Assembly: GCF_005860775.1 (NCBI RefSeq)
Contig: NZ_VCHQ01000002.1
Location: 123,120 to 187,119, forward strand
DNA from: Klebsiella indica
GTDB lineage: Bacteria > Pseudomonadota > Gammaproteobacteria > Enterobacterales > Enterobacteriaceae
Length of the DNA stretch: 64,000 bases
Reading direction: 5' to 3'
Every line of letters begins with the position of its first letter. Position 1 is the stretch's first letter. This document shows, piece by piece, positions 17,875 through 25,561 of this stretch. The translations under genes were made by a program, and so were the position numbers. Below the pieces are notes generated by a model. The model searched no databases and was not told where the DNA came from. It worked only from the letters and a program-made list of their open reading frames with translations.

Positions 17875-18615
17875 ATGATTCAAATTGATAATCTGCGTAT
17901 CTCTTTTGGTTCGCTTACGGTGGTAAAAGACGTCAGCTTTTTTGTTGCTAATGGCGAGAGTTTCGGCCTGGTTGGCGAAAGCGGTTCCGGTAAATCCACC
18001 ATTCTGCGAGCGCTGGCCGGGCTGAATGAACACTGGCAGGGCAATATGATCTTTGGCGGTCAGGCATTGGGCGCCAAACGCAGCCGCGCTTTTTTTCGCC
18101 AGGTTCAAATGGTCTTCCAGGACCCGTTTGGCTCGCTGCATCCGCGGCAGACCATTGACCGCATTCTGCACGAGCCGTTGCTGGTGCATCAGTTCGATCG
18201 TGCTGAACAACGCATCAGCCGGGCGCTGAGTGAAGTTGGTCTACCTGCGGCGGTGCGTTTTCGCTATCCCCACCAGCTTTCCGGCGGGCAGCGTCAGCGT
18301 GTGGCGATCGCCCGGGCGCTGATTGCGGAGCCGGAGGTCCTGCTGCTGGATGAACCCACCTCGGCGCTCGATGTATCGGTACAGGCGGAAATCCTTAATC
18401 TACTTAGCGATCTTCGCAGCGAGCGTGAACTGACCTACATTATGGTGACACATAATCTCGCGGTGGTGACGCATTTGTGTCAGCGCATTGGCGTGATGCA
18501 GCATGGCGAGATGGTCGAGCAACTGAGCGCTGACGATCTGCGCGCCCGCCGCATCCAGCATCCGCACACCGCGCAACTGTTTGATCTCAGCATGACGCTG
18601 GAGGAACCGGTATGA
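17875..18615 (+). CDS. Peptide ABC transporter ATP-binding protein, DppF-like
   Basis: A 246-residue ATPase with Walker A GESGSGKS, Q-loop in MVFQDPFGSLHPRQT, signature LSGGQRQR, Walker B LLLDEPTSALD and VTHNLAVVTH. The HxRQ pattern after the Q-loop and the short length match DppF/OppF partners. The start ATG at 17875 (MIQIDNLRIS) fits the family; an upstream in-frame ATG at 17812 would add 21 unrelated residues. The ribosome site is weak. Its last four bases overlap the start of the D-aminopeptidase gene (ATGA), tying importer and peptidase into one transcript. Confidence 0.9.
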   Translation: MIQIDNLRISFGSLTVVKDVSFFVANGESFGLVGESGSGKSTILRALAGLNEHWQGNMIFGGQALGAKRSRAFFRQVQMVFQDPFGSLHPRQTIDRILHEPLLVHQFDRAEQRISRALSEVGLPAAVRFRYPHQLSGGQRQRVAIARALIAEPEVLLLDEPTSALDVSVQAEILNLLSDLRSERELTYIMVTHNLAVVTHLCQRIGVMQHGEMVEQLSADDLRARRIQHPHTAQLFDLSMTLEEPV

Positions 18616-20132
18616 CAACAGCCCGCTGGCAGCAGGCCGCAGATGTGGCAGATTCGATCGTGCAAAGCTGGCGACAACCCGGTGCGCCAGGCGGTGCGAT
18701 CGTGTTGTTTGATGCCGACCATATTCACTCAACGCATTACGCCGGGCTGGCCGATCTGTCCCGGCAAACGCCGTTTACGGTGGACAGCGTGGTGCGTTTT
18801 GCCTCAATAACCAAACATCTGTTTGCCGCCCTGGTCACCGGCCCGGGAAGCCGATTTATGCAGCTGGATGACACGCTGGCGCAACATCTGCCGCAGCTGA
18901 CCGGCGCCAACGGCGCGGTGACGATAGGGCAGGCGCTGGATATGAGCAGCGGCCTGCCGGACGTGCGTGAAACCCTGTCGCTGCTGGGTTTATCGGTGTA
19001 TAACGCCACTACTGCCGCCGATTTGCTCGATTTTGTCGCTCGCGAAGGCGATCTGAACTACCCGCCGGGCAGCGAGATCTCCTATACCAACACCGGCTAC
19101 CGTCTGGTGGAGGAGGCGCTGAAAGCCAAAGGCGTGCTGTTTAACGAGCTGTTACAGCAATACGTGTGCAACCCCCTGGATATTAATCTGTTCGCGGCGG
19201 AAAGCTGGTTTGATATTGTCCCTGGCCTGGTGCCGGGTTACTGGCACAACGGGCAGCAGTGGCAACTTTCCAGCGCCGGTTTGCATCTGTCGGCATCCGG
19301 CAGCGTGACCGGCAGTCTGCGGGATCTGACTCGCTGGCTGCAAAGTCTGCTGGCGGATACCGGTCCGGGCGCCGGTGTGCTGCAACGGCTGAGCGCGCCG
19401 CGCAGGCTGAATGACGGGCGCGCCAGCGGTTATGGGCTGGGGATAACGCGTTCGACGATCGACGGCCAGACGCTGTTTGGTCACGGCGGTTCCCACGCCG
19501 GTTATAAAAGCTATTTCCTGTTGCATCCGGCGTTGAAGATCGGCGTGGCGCTGGTGGCAAACCGTGAAGATGTCGCCACTTCCGAAAGCGCTCTGCGCAT
19601 TCTGGCCGCCGCGTTGGGCCGCGCATTACCGGAAAAAGGCCACGATCTGACGCCCGGGCTGTATGTGGCGCCGGATGCCGCCGACTGGCTGGAGATCAGC
19701 GGCGTGACCGCCACCTGGCTGGGAGCGGGTGAAACGCTATGGCGCGATGAACACGCTGGTGATGCCATCTCACTTTCCAGCACTTTCCCGATGCGATTAC
19801 ATCACGAGGGCGCCGCGATTGCCGGTGAAATCGGCCATGCGGCGCGCCGCTTTGTACCGGTGCAGCCGGATTGCGCCAGCCTCGACAATATGCAGGGCTG
19901 CTGGTTCGCGTCGCAGTGGCGTAGTGAGATGGTGGTTGCGGCGGATACCCTGACGATGGGAATTGGCCCGGCGGCGATTCGCGCCACGCTGCAATCGCTG
20001 GGTGGCGATCGTGTGCTGGCAACGGCGCAGGATGGCCCGTGGGAGAAACGTTTTGTGCTGGCGCGAGCGGGCGATAGCGTGCGGCTGCTGCTCAACCGCA
20101 GCCGCGTTGTGACCTTCAGACGCCAGCGATGA
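18612..20132 (+). CDS. dap: Serine hydrolase of the S12 beta-lactamase/DAP family, probable D-aminopeptidase
   Basis: The 506-residue protein has an N-terminal penicillin-binding-like catalytic domain and a C-terminal beta-barrel half, close in size to Ochrobactrum anthropi D-aminopeptidase DAP (about 520 residues). Catalytic motifs are Ser65-x-x-Lys68 (SITK), Tyr158-x-Asn160 (YTN) and His291-Gly-Gly (HGGS). From memory the DAP residues are Ser62, Lys65, Tyr153 and His287, so order and spacing agree. The HxG form in place of KTG is typical of DAP rather than beta-lactamases or D,D-carboxypeptidases. There is no signal peptide, arguing for cytoplasmic removal of N-terminal D-residues from imported peptides. 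It is the last gene of the importer operon and ends three bases from the convergent DppA-type gene. Confidence 0.8.
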   Translation: MTTARWQQAADVADSIVQSWRQPGAPGGAIVLFDADHIHSTHYAGLADLSRQTPFTVDSVVRFASITKHLFAALVTGPGSRFMQLDDTLAQHLPQLTGANGAVTIGQALDMSSGLPDVRETLSLLGLSVYNATTAADLLDFVAREGDLNYPPGSEISYTNTGYRLVEEALKAKGVLFNELLQQYVCNPLDINLFAAESWFDIVPGLVPGYWHNGQQWQLSSAGLHLSASGSVTGSLRDLTRWLQSLLADTGPGAGVLQRLSAPRRLNDGRASGYGLGITRSTIDGQTLFGHGGSHAGYKSYFLLHPALKIGVALVANREDVATSESALRILAAALGRALPEKGHDLTPGLYVAPDAADWLEISGVTATWLGAGETLWRDEHAGDAISLSSTFPMRLHHEGAAIAGEIGHAARRFVPVQPDCASLDNMQGCWFASQWRSEMVVAADTLTMGIGPAAIRATLQSLGGDRVLATAQDGPWEKRFVLARAGDSVRLLLNRSRVVTFRRQR

Positions 20133-20135
20133 GCC

Positions 20136-20957
20136 TTAGTTTTGCGTACTCGCCAGATAGGAGAAGGCGCTCAACAGGCTGATTAGCGTGCCCATCTTCT
20201 CCGCGCGATAGCCCACGGTGACCGCATCAATGCGCGTTACGCCCGGGATCAGGCTGAAGAGATCGGCCAGCACCGGTTTACTCGCCTGAAGCTGCATCTC
20301 ATAAGGGGAACTGATGCGGGTGGTTTCAACCTGACCTGCACGCTGTACGACTGCCGTGGCGGCGACGCGGATAGCATCCTGCGCCGCCCGCGGGCTGATG
20401 GATTCCGCACAGGTATGGGAGATGGCGCGTTTGACGCAGACGTAATCAACCGACGGGTAATGTTCGCCAATCCAGCCCTGGAGCCGATCGTCGCCGCTCA
20501 CCAGCCACAACGGCGTGCCCTGTTCGGCCGCCGCCGCCGCATAGATATCGCTTTCGCCCATCACTTTGCCGTTGATATGGATGCGCCAGAACGCGCGCCC
20601 GTTAATGGTATGCGCCAGCACGCCGGGCTCGCCTGCCGCGCTGTGATAGCCGATAAAAAACAGGCCATCGAAGGGCTGCTGTTCCAGCCCTTCCACCATT
20701 GACAGACCGCGAGGTTTGCCCTGGACCAGTCGGGCGCGGGGATCGATATTTTCCGCACGCAGATTGGTCATTTGCGCGTGGCTGTCAGCCACTACCACTT
20801 CGGTTGCGCCACCGGCAAACGCCCCATCGATGGCGGCATTAACTTCCTGTTCCATCAATCCGCGTGCCAGCTGGTATTCCGCATGGCCTGGCGAACATTG
20901 TTCCGGGCGCATGACGCCCGCGATGCCTTCGATATCGGCGGAGATAAAGATTTTCAT
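20136..20957 (-). CDS. M55 family D-aminopeptidase, DppA-like
   Basis: The 273-residue protein matches Bacillus subtilis DppA (274 residues), a self-compartmentalising zinc D-aminopeptidase. The metal ligands line up: Asp8 and Glu10 (ISADIEG), His60 (VADSHAQ), His105 (IGYHSAAG) and Glu135 (MGESDIY). M55 enzymes release N-terminal D-Ala or Gly from short peptides. In B. subtilis dppA sits with a dipeptide importer and the murein epimerase ykfB; the same association recurs here. It is the last gene of the minus-strand operon that begins with the DUF1611 gene. A 61-base inverted-repeat element lies just upstream. Note this is not E. coli DppA, which is a binding protein of the same name. Confidence 0.9.
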   Translation of the reverse strand: MKIFISADIEGIAGVMRPEQCSPGHAEYQLARGLMEQEVNAAIDGAFAGGATEVVVADSHAQMTNLRAENIDPRARLVQGKPRGLSMVEGLEQQPFDGLFFIGYHSAAGEPGVLAHTINGRAFWRIHINGKVMGESDIYAAAAAEQGTPLWLVSGDDRLQGWIGEHYPSVDYVCVKRAISHTCAESISPRAAQDAIRVAATAVVQRAGQVETTRISSPYEMQLQASKPVLADLFSLIPGVTRIDAVTVGYRAEKMGTLISLLSAFSYLASTQN

Positions 20958-20983
20958 TGTCTGATGTTTTCCGTTAATCGCGA

Positions 20984-21044
20984 TATACCCGTTGTATTTC
21001 AGGTCGCTTGTACATTGGCTACGCCCGTTTCTGTGTCGGGTATA
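20984..21044. repeat. 61-bp palindromic intergenic repeat (MITE-like, enterobacterial type)
   Basis: Perfect 8-bp terminal inverted repeats TATACCCG (20984-20991) and CGGGTATA (21037-21044) bound a segment containing TATTTCAGGTCGCTTG and TTGGCTACGCCCG. The pattern of TACCCG, then TACTTCAAGTTGC-like, then TTGGCTGCGCTCG is one I associate with short palindromic repeats scattered in Yersinia, Serratia and enteric genomes. It sits between the DmpA and DppA-type genes of one operon, where its hairpin could affect the transcript. Copy number cannot be judged from one window. Confidence 0.55.
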
Positions 21045-21074
21045 AACCCCAATATGATGTGATCAATCGCGCCG

Positions 21075-22121
21075 TTACGGTAGCGATAACCTGTTCAGCA
21101 CCTCGGTCAACGCCGGACGGTGGTGGCCGCGAAAACCGGTGACCGCTTCCGCGCTCAGCAACGCATCCAGCACCGCGTGTTCGGTGGCATCGGCAGCGGC
21201 GGCGAGCAATGGCTCCAGCGCCGCATCCTCCGGTGGCTGAGGCTGAACGCAGGTAGAAAATGCCACCGCAATATCACCGGAACCGTGTCCCCAGTAACTG
21301 CCCAGTCGTCCGAGGCCTGCCCCGGCGCGTTTTGCCACACGCTTCAACTGGCGCGCGTCAAGCGGCGCATCGGTGGCCATAATGATGATGATCGAGCCCG
21401 CATCGCGCTGGGGCGCCAGTTCCGGCAACAGCGGGGCGATCATCTCGCCAAGACGCACGCCATCCAGCGTTAACGCTGTCAGCGCGCCAAAGTTCGCCAG
21501 CACCAGTACGCCAAGCGTGGCATTCAGAGCGGGGATCAGGCGCGAGGCGCTGCCAATGCCGCCTTTCAGGCTAAAACAACTCATACCGCGCCCGGCGCCA
21601 ACGCTACCACGGGCGAAATCGCTCTGCGCATTCTGTAGGGCCTGTTGCGCCAGCGTTTCTGTCACCGCCAGCGCCTGGATGTCATTGAGCCAGCCGTCGT
21701 TACACTCCAGCGCCAACGGATTGACCGTGGGCATACTGCGGCCCAGCTCCGGGTTGCGGCTGATGGCATTGCGCACCAGGGTGGTAAACAGCGTGCCGAC
21801 CGCCAGAGTGTTGCTAAGCAGGATCGGCGTCTGCAATACCCCCAGTTCTTCCAGTTGTACCAGCCCGACCGGTTTGGCAAAGCCGTTAAATACCGCCGCC
21901 GCGCAGGGCAGTGGTTGTCGGAAAAGGTTATCACCCGGCGGCACAATCGCCGTGACACCGGTCTGGATCTCGCCTTCTGCCAGAGTGGCGTGGCCGACGC
22001 GCACGCCAGGTACATCGCTGATCAGGTTGGTCGGCCCGCAGTGGCTGCGCGGCTGACCGAGCTGACGATCTTCACGCCAGCGTTGCAGCAGCAGGTCACG
22101 CTGCCTCTGTTGAAAATCCAT
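21075..22121 (-). CDS. P1/DmpA family (S58) aminopeptidase
   Basis: The 348-residue protein belongs to the DmpA/P1 family of autoprocessing N-terminal nucleophile hydrolases. The self-cleavage point is Gly242-Ser243 in DAGSIIIIMATDAPL; Ser243 would become the catalytic N-terminus of the beta chain, as with Gly249/Ser250 of O. anthropi DmpA. Other family motifs are GVRVGHATL, FNGFAKPVGL, NPLALECNDGWLND and GAGRGMSCFSLKGGIG. DmpA has L-aminopeptidase and D-amino-acid esterase/amidase activity. There is no signal peptide. The start is two bases after the upstream permease stop, so it is translated with the importer genes. Its exact stereospecificity cannot be read from sequence. Confidence 0.88.
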   Translation of the reverse strand: MDFQQRQRDLLLQRWREDRQLGQPRSHCGPTNLISDVPGVRVGHATLAEGEIQTGVTAIVPPGDNLFRQPLPCAAAVFNGFAKPVGLVQLEELGVLQTPILLSNTLAVGTLFTTLVRNAISRNPELGRSMPTVNPLALECNDGWLNDIQALAVTETLAQQALQNAQSDFARGSVGAGRGMSCFSLKGGIGSASRLIPALNATLGVLVLANFGALTALTLDGVRLGEMIAPLLPELAPQRDAGSIIIIMATDAPLDARQLKRVAKRAGAGLGRLGSYWGHGSGDIAVAFSTCVQPQPPEDAALEPLLAAAADATEHAVLDALLSAEAVTGFRGHHRPALTEVLNRLSLP

Positions 22122-22123
22122 GT

Positions 22124-23011
22124 TTAACTCTTCAGTTTGGGATCGAGCGTATCGCGCAGGGCATCGCCCAGCAGGTTAAACGCCAGTACCGTAATAAAAA
22201 TCGCCAGGCCGGGGAAGACGCTGATGTGCCACATGCCTGCCATCATCATATTGCGACTCATCGCCAGGATGTTGCCCCACTCAGGAACGTCCGGCTCCGG
22301 ACCAAGGCCGATAAAACTCAGTCCGGCTGCGGTGAGAATACTGGTGCCGATACGCATGGTGAAGTAAACAATCACGTTCGACAGGGTACCCGGCAGAATA
22401 TGGCGCAACAGAATGACGCGGTTTGGCGCGCCAGCACAGCGTACCGCTTCAACATAAGCGGCCTGTTTCAGCGACAGCGTCGAGGCGCGTACGATACGGG
22501 CAAACACCGGCACGCTGAACACCGCGACCGCGATAATCACGTTATTCAGACCCGGACCGAGAATCGCCACCACCGCAATCGCCAGCAACATGCCTGGAAA
22601 AGCGAAGAGGACATCGGAACCCCGCATAATCAGCATGTCGATCCAGCGGCCATAATAGCCGGCCAGCAGCCCAAGCAGTACTCCCACCACCATGCCAAGC
22701 GTTACCGAGACGACGCCAATATACAACGAGATACGCGCGCCATAGATGATACGGCTCAGCAGGTCGCGACCGAGATCATCGGTGCCCATCCAGTGCGCGG
22801 CAGAGGGCGGTGAGGAGAGCGCCATCCAGTCCGGCGCCATCGGATCCCAGGGCGCCAGCCACGGAGCGAAAATCGCCACCAGCACCAGCAACAGCACAAA
22901 CCCGCCCGAGACCAGCGCCAGTGGATTGCGCACAAAAGCATGCAGAAAATCGCGCCACGGCGAACGGATCGCCTCCTGCGCATTGGCAGGCAGAGATTGT
23001 AGGCTCATCAT
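22124..23011 (-). CDS. ABC transporter permease, GsiD/DppC family
   Basis: This 295-residue permease has FAPWLAPWDP, the MGTDDLGRDLLSRIIYGARIS signature, several membrane helices, an EAA loop (EAVRCAGAPNRVILLRHILPG) and GLGPEPDVPEWGNIL at the C-terminus. It resembles E. coli GsiD of the glutathione importer, and gene order (ATPase, binding protein, permease, permease) matches gsiABCD. The start overlaps the previous permease stop by four bases. Because enzymes for D-peptides flank it, a diverged peptide specificity is more likely than glutathione itself. Confidence 0.9.
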   Translation of the reverse strand: MMSLQSLPANAQEAIRSPWRDFLHAFVRNPLALVSGGFVLLLVLVAIFAPWLAPWDPMAPDWMALSSPPSAAHWMGTDDLGRDLLSRIIYGARISLYIGVVSVTLGMVVGVLLGLLAGYYGRWIDMLIMRGSDVLFAFPGMLLAIAVVAILGPGLNNVIIAVAVFSVPVFARIVRASTLSLKQAAYVEAVRCAGAPNRVILLRHILPGTLSNVIVYFTMRIGTSILTAAGLSFIGLGPEPDVPEWGNILAMSRNMMMAGMWHISVFPGLAIFITVLAFNLLGDALRDTLDPKLKS

Positions 23012-23937
23012 GGCTCCTGTCGCAGGCGAATCGCCGGGTTCACTACTGCATACAGCAGGTCGACCAGCAGGTTAATCACAATAAATTCAAACACGAACAG
23101 CATCACCAGCGCCTGAATCACCGGCTGGTCTTGTGCTTTGATCGATTCGATCAGCAGCCAGCCTAATCCCGGCCAGTTGAACACGCTTTCCACCACGATC
23201 GAGCCGCCCAGTAGAAAACCAAACTGCAAACCGAGCATGGTGATGACCGGGATCAGCGCATTGCGCATTACATGCTTCCAGGTCACCAGACGATTGCGCA
23301 GGCCTTTTGCTTTGGCGGTACGGACATAATCTTCCTGCGCCACCTCAAGGAAGGCTGAGCGGGTAAAACGCGCCATCACCGCAGCCACCGAGGAACCCAG
23401 CGTGATGGCGGGGAGGATGATATCCGTGGGCTTATTGAAGCCGCTGACCGAAAACAGGCCAAATGGCATAGCAACAAACTGGATCAGCAACAGGCCCAGC
23501 CAGAATGTCGGCATGGAAATACCGCCCACGGCAACGCTCATTAGCGTCCAGTCCTGCCATTTTCCGCGTTTCAGGGCTGCCAGCACGCCAAGAAACAGGC
23601 CGAGGATCACTGACCAGGCAAAACCGGCGAGCGCCAGCCACATGGTAGGCATAAAGCTTTTTTCGATCACTTCCAGCACCGGCTGCTGTGTGCGGTAGGT
23701 TACGCCGAGATCGCCACGGAACAGGCCGCCCAGCCAGTGCAGATATTGTTGCGGCAGCGGGTCGTTAAGACCGAGATGCTGGCGCGCGGCTTCCACTGCT
23801 TCCAGCGGCGCATCCGGCCCGGCATAGATGCGTGCCGGATCGCCCGGAAGCAGTTTGATAAAGCCGAATACCAGCAGTGAGACCACCAGCAGAACCGGGA
23901 TCATCTCCAGCAGACGACGAATAATGTATGCGAACAT
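23008..23937 (-). CDS. ABC transporter permease, GsiC/DppB family
   Basis: A 309-residue permease, close to E. coli GsiC (306). It shows the first helix at residues 9-28, LLPGDPARIYAGPDA, HLGLNDPLPQQYLHWLGGL, FRGDLGVTY, and an EAA loop RTAKAKGLRNRLVTWKHVMRNAL. A perfect 32-bp palindrome lies between the binding-protein gene and this start, probably setting lower permease than binding-protein output. It forms the channel with the GsiD-like protein downstream. Confidence 0.9.
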   Translation of the reverse strand: MFAYIIRRLLEMIPVLLVVSLLVFGFIKLLPGDPARIYAGPDAPLEAVEAARQHLGLNDPLPQQYLHWLGGLFRGDLGVTYRTQQPVLEVIEKSFMPTMWLALAGFAWSVILGLFLGVLAALKRGKWQDWTLMSVAVGGISMPTFWLGLLLIQFVAMPFGLFSVSGFNKPTDIILPAITLGSSVAAVMARFTRSAFLEVAQEDYVRTAKAKGLRNRLVTWKHVMRNALIPVITMLGLQFGFLLGGSIVVESVFNWPGLGWLLIESIKAQDQPVIQALVMLFVFEFIVINLLVDLLYAVVNPAIRLRQEP

Positions 23938-23961
23938 GCGTTTCCTTTAATTCGGTACGGA

Positions 23962-23993
23962 CATCCCCCTCGCCATTAATGGCGAGGGGGATG
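23962..23993 (-). promoter_or_regulatory. Perfect 32-bp palindrome between binding-protein and permease genes
   Basis: CATCCCCCTCGCC (23962-23974) is perfectly complementary to GGCGAGGGGGATG (23981-23993), and the central ATTAAT is self-complementary, giving a 32-base exact palindrome. It begins six bases after the binding-protein stop (reading the minus strand) and lacks a T-run. Hairpins here in binding-protein operons usually protect the upstream message and reduce read-through, giving excess binding protein. Confidence 0.75.
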
Positions 23994-23999
23994 CAGGGC

Positions 24000-25541
24000 T
24001 TACTTAAACGCCGCCTGGGTATACAGCAAGTTACCATCCGGCAACATCGAGACGCCGCTCAGATCGCGACGTTTGCCCACCAGGTTATCCGGCGTGCCGA
24101 GGAAGGCAACCGGCGCATCTTTCCACAGCAGCTTCTGCGCTTCGGCATACGCCACGGCGCGCTTCGCCGGATCTGCGGTAGCCAGACCCTCGGCAATCGC
24201 TTTATCTACCGCCGGGTTGCTGAAGTAGGAGACGTTGTAGGAAGTTGGCACCCAGGATTCGGTGGCGTACAGCGGACGCAGCGCCCAGTCAGCATCGCCT
24301 GTAGAGGTAGACCAGCCGCCATAGTAGAGGTCAAATTGCGCCTGCTTCGGATCTTTCACCCCCCACAGTTTGGCGTCGCGCATACCGGAATCCATTGGCG
24401 TTACGGTGACGCGGATCCCCACAGTAGCGAGCTGTGCTTTCAGGAACTGCGCCGCGCGCACGCTGGCGGTGGCATTGGTGGTCCACAGCTTCAGATCGAG
24501 ACCGTTCGGGTATCCTGCCGCTTTCAGCAGCGCTTTGGCTTCATTCGGTGCATAGCGATAGTTGGGGTCGCTCTGCTTTTGGTAGAACTGTACTCCTTCC
24601 GGAATGGCTGAACTGGCGGGTTTGCCCATACCGGCAAACGCCACTTTTAGCCACAGATTACGGTCGATGGCGTAGTTAATCGCCTGACGTACGCGCACAT
24701 CCGCCAGCGGTTTATGCTGGTTATTGATCGCCATGTAGTAGAGGTAAATGCTCGGATCGCGCTGGATTGCCAGTTTGCTGTCGTTTTGTACGGTGCTGAT
24801 CAGATCGGACGGCAACGGCCAGATCGCATCAGCCTGACCTGACTTCAGCGCTGCCACGCGGGTGGCATCTTCCGGGCTGGGGGAGAAAACCACCTTATCC
24901 ACCTTCGGCCAGCCTTTCTGCCAGTAACCGTCGTATTTGGTCAGAGTGACGGCTTTCCCCGGCTGCCAGTTGACAAATTTAAACGGACCCGTGCCCACCG
25001 GATGCAGGCGCAACTGCGCTTCGTCCGGATACTGCTTGAGGATCGCCGGGCTCCACATCACCGCTGACGGGTGGGCCAGGGTATTGATGAATGCGCCAAA
25101 TGACTGGTTCAGATCAATTTTCACTTTGTCTGGCGCCAGTACCGTAACGCTCTCAATCATCTTATACAGACTGTTGCGCTTCAGTCCTTTGGTCTGATCG
25201 GCGAGACGATCGAGGTTGGCTTTCACCGCCTCTGCATCGAAGGGCGTGCCGTCCTGGAAGGTAACGCCTTTGCGCAGCGTCAGGGTGAATTCAGTGGCGC
25301 TGTCATTACTGGTGTACCCGGTTGCCAGCCAGGGTTGCAGCTTCATCCGGGCATCGAACTGGAACAGGCGCTCGAAGATGCCGCTTTGCACTGAATAACT
25401 GACGTTGTCTGAGGTATCGTGTGGATCGAGGCCGGTGATATCCGCATACATCGAGATATGCAGATCCTGCGCCTGCACAGCAGCCGCCAGGGAGAGGGTA
25501 AGTCCGAGAGCGAGCGAGGTGCGACGGAAGAACGGGTTCAT
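24000..25541 (-). CDS. Peptide ABC transporter substrate-binding protein, GsiB-like
   Basis: A 513-residue periplasmic protein (E. coli GsiB 512). I chose ATG 25541 because AGGAG lies seven bases upstream; it gives a clean Sec signal peptide (NPFFRRTSLALGLTLSL, cut near VQAQ). Family-5 hallmarks: DITGLDPHDTSDNVSYSVQ, FDARMKLQPWLATGY, FQDGTPFDAEAVKANLDR, GTGPFKFVNW, VRQAINYAIDR and a WSTSTGDADWALRPLY stretch that parallels GsiB. It lies 20 bases after the fused ATPase gene. The ligand could be glutathione-like or murein-derived gamma-D-glutamyl peptides; both contain gamma- or D-glutamyl features, and the flanking D-glutamate genes favour the latter (inference). Confidence 0.9.
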   Translation of the reverse strand: MNPFFRRTSLALGLTLSLAAAVQAQDLHISMYADITGLDPHDTSDNVSYSVQSGIFERLFQFDARMKLQPWLATGYTSNDSATEFTLTLRKGVTFQDGTPFDAEAVKANLDRLADQTKGLKRNSLYKMIESVTVLAPDKVKIDLNQSFGAFINTLAHPSAVMWSPAILKQYPDEAQLRLHPVGTGPFKFVNWQPGKAVTLTKYDGYWQKGWPKVDKVVFSPSPEDATRVAALKSGQADAIWPLPSDLISTVQNDSKLAIQRDPSIYLYYMAINNQHKPLADVRVRQAINYAIDRNLWLKVAFAGMGKPASSAIPEGVQFYQKQSDPNYRYAPNEAKALLKAAGYPNGLDLKLWTTNATASVRAAQFLKAQLATVGIRVTVTPMDSGMRDAKLWGVKDPKQAQFDLYYGGWSTSTGDADWALRPLYATESWVPTSYNVSYFSNPAVDKAIAEGLATADPAKRAVAYAEAQKLLWKDAPVAFLGTPDNLVGKRRDLSGVSMLPDGNLLYTQAAFK

Positions 25542-25561
25542 AAAATCTCCTGGTATTGGGG

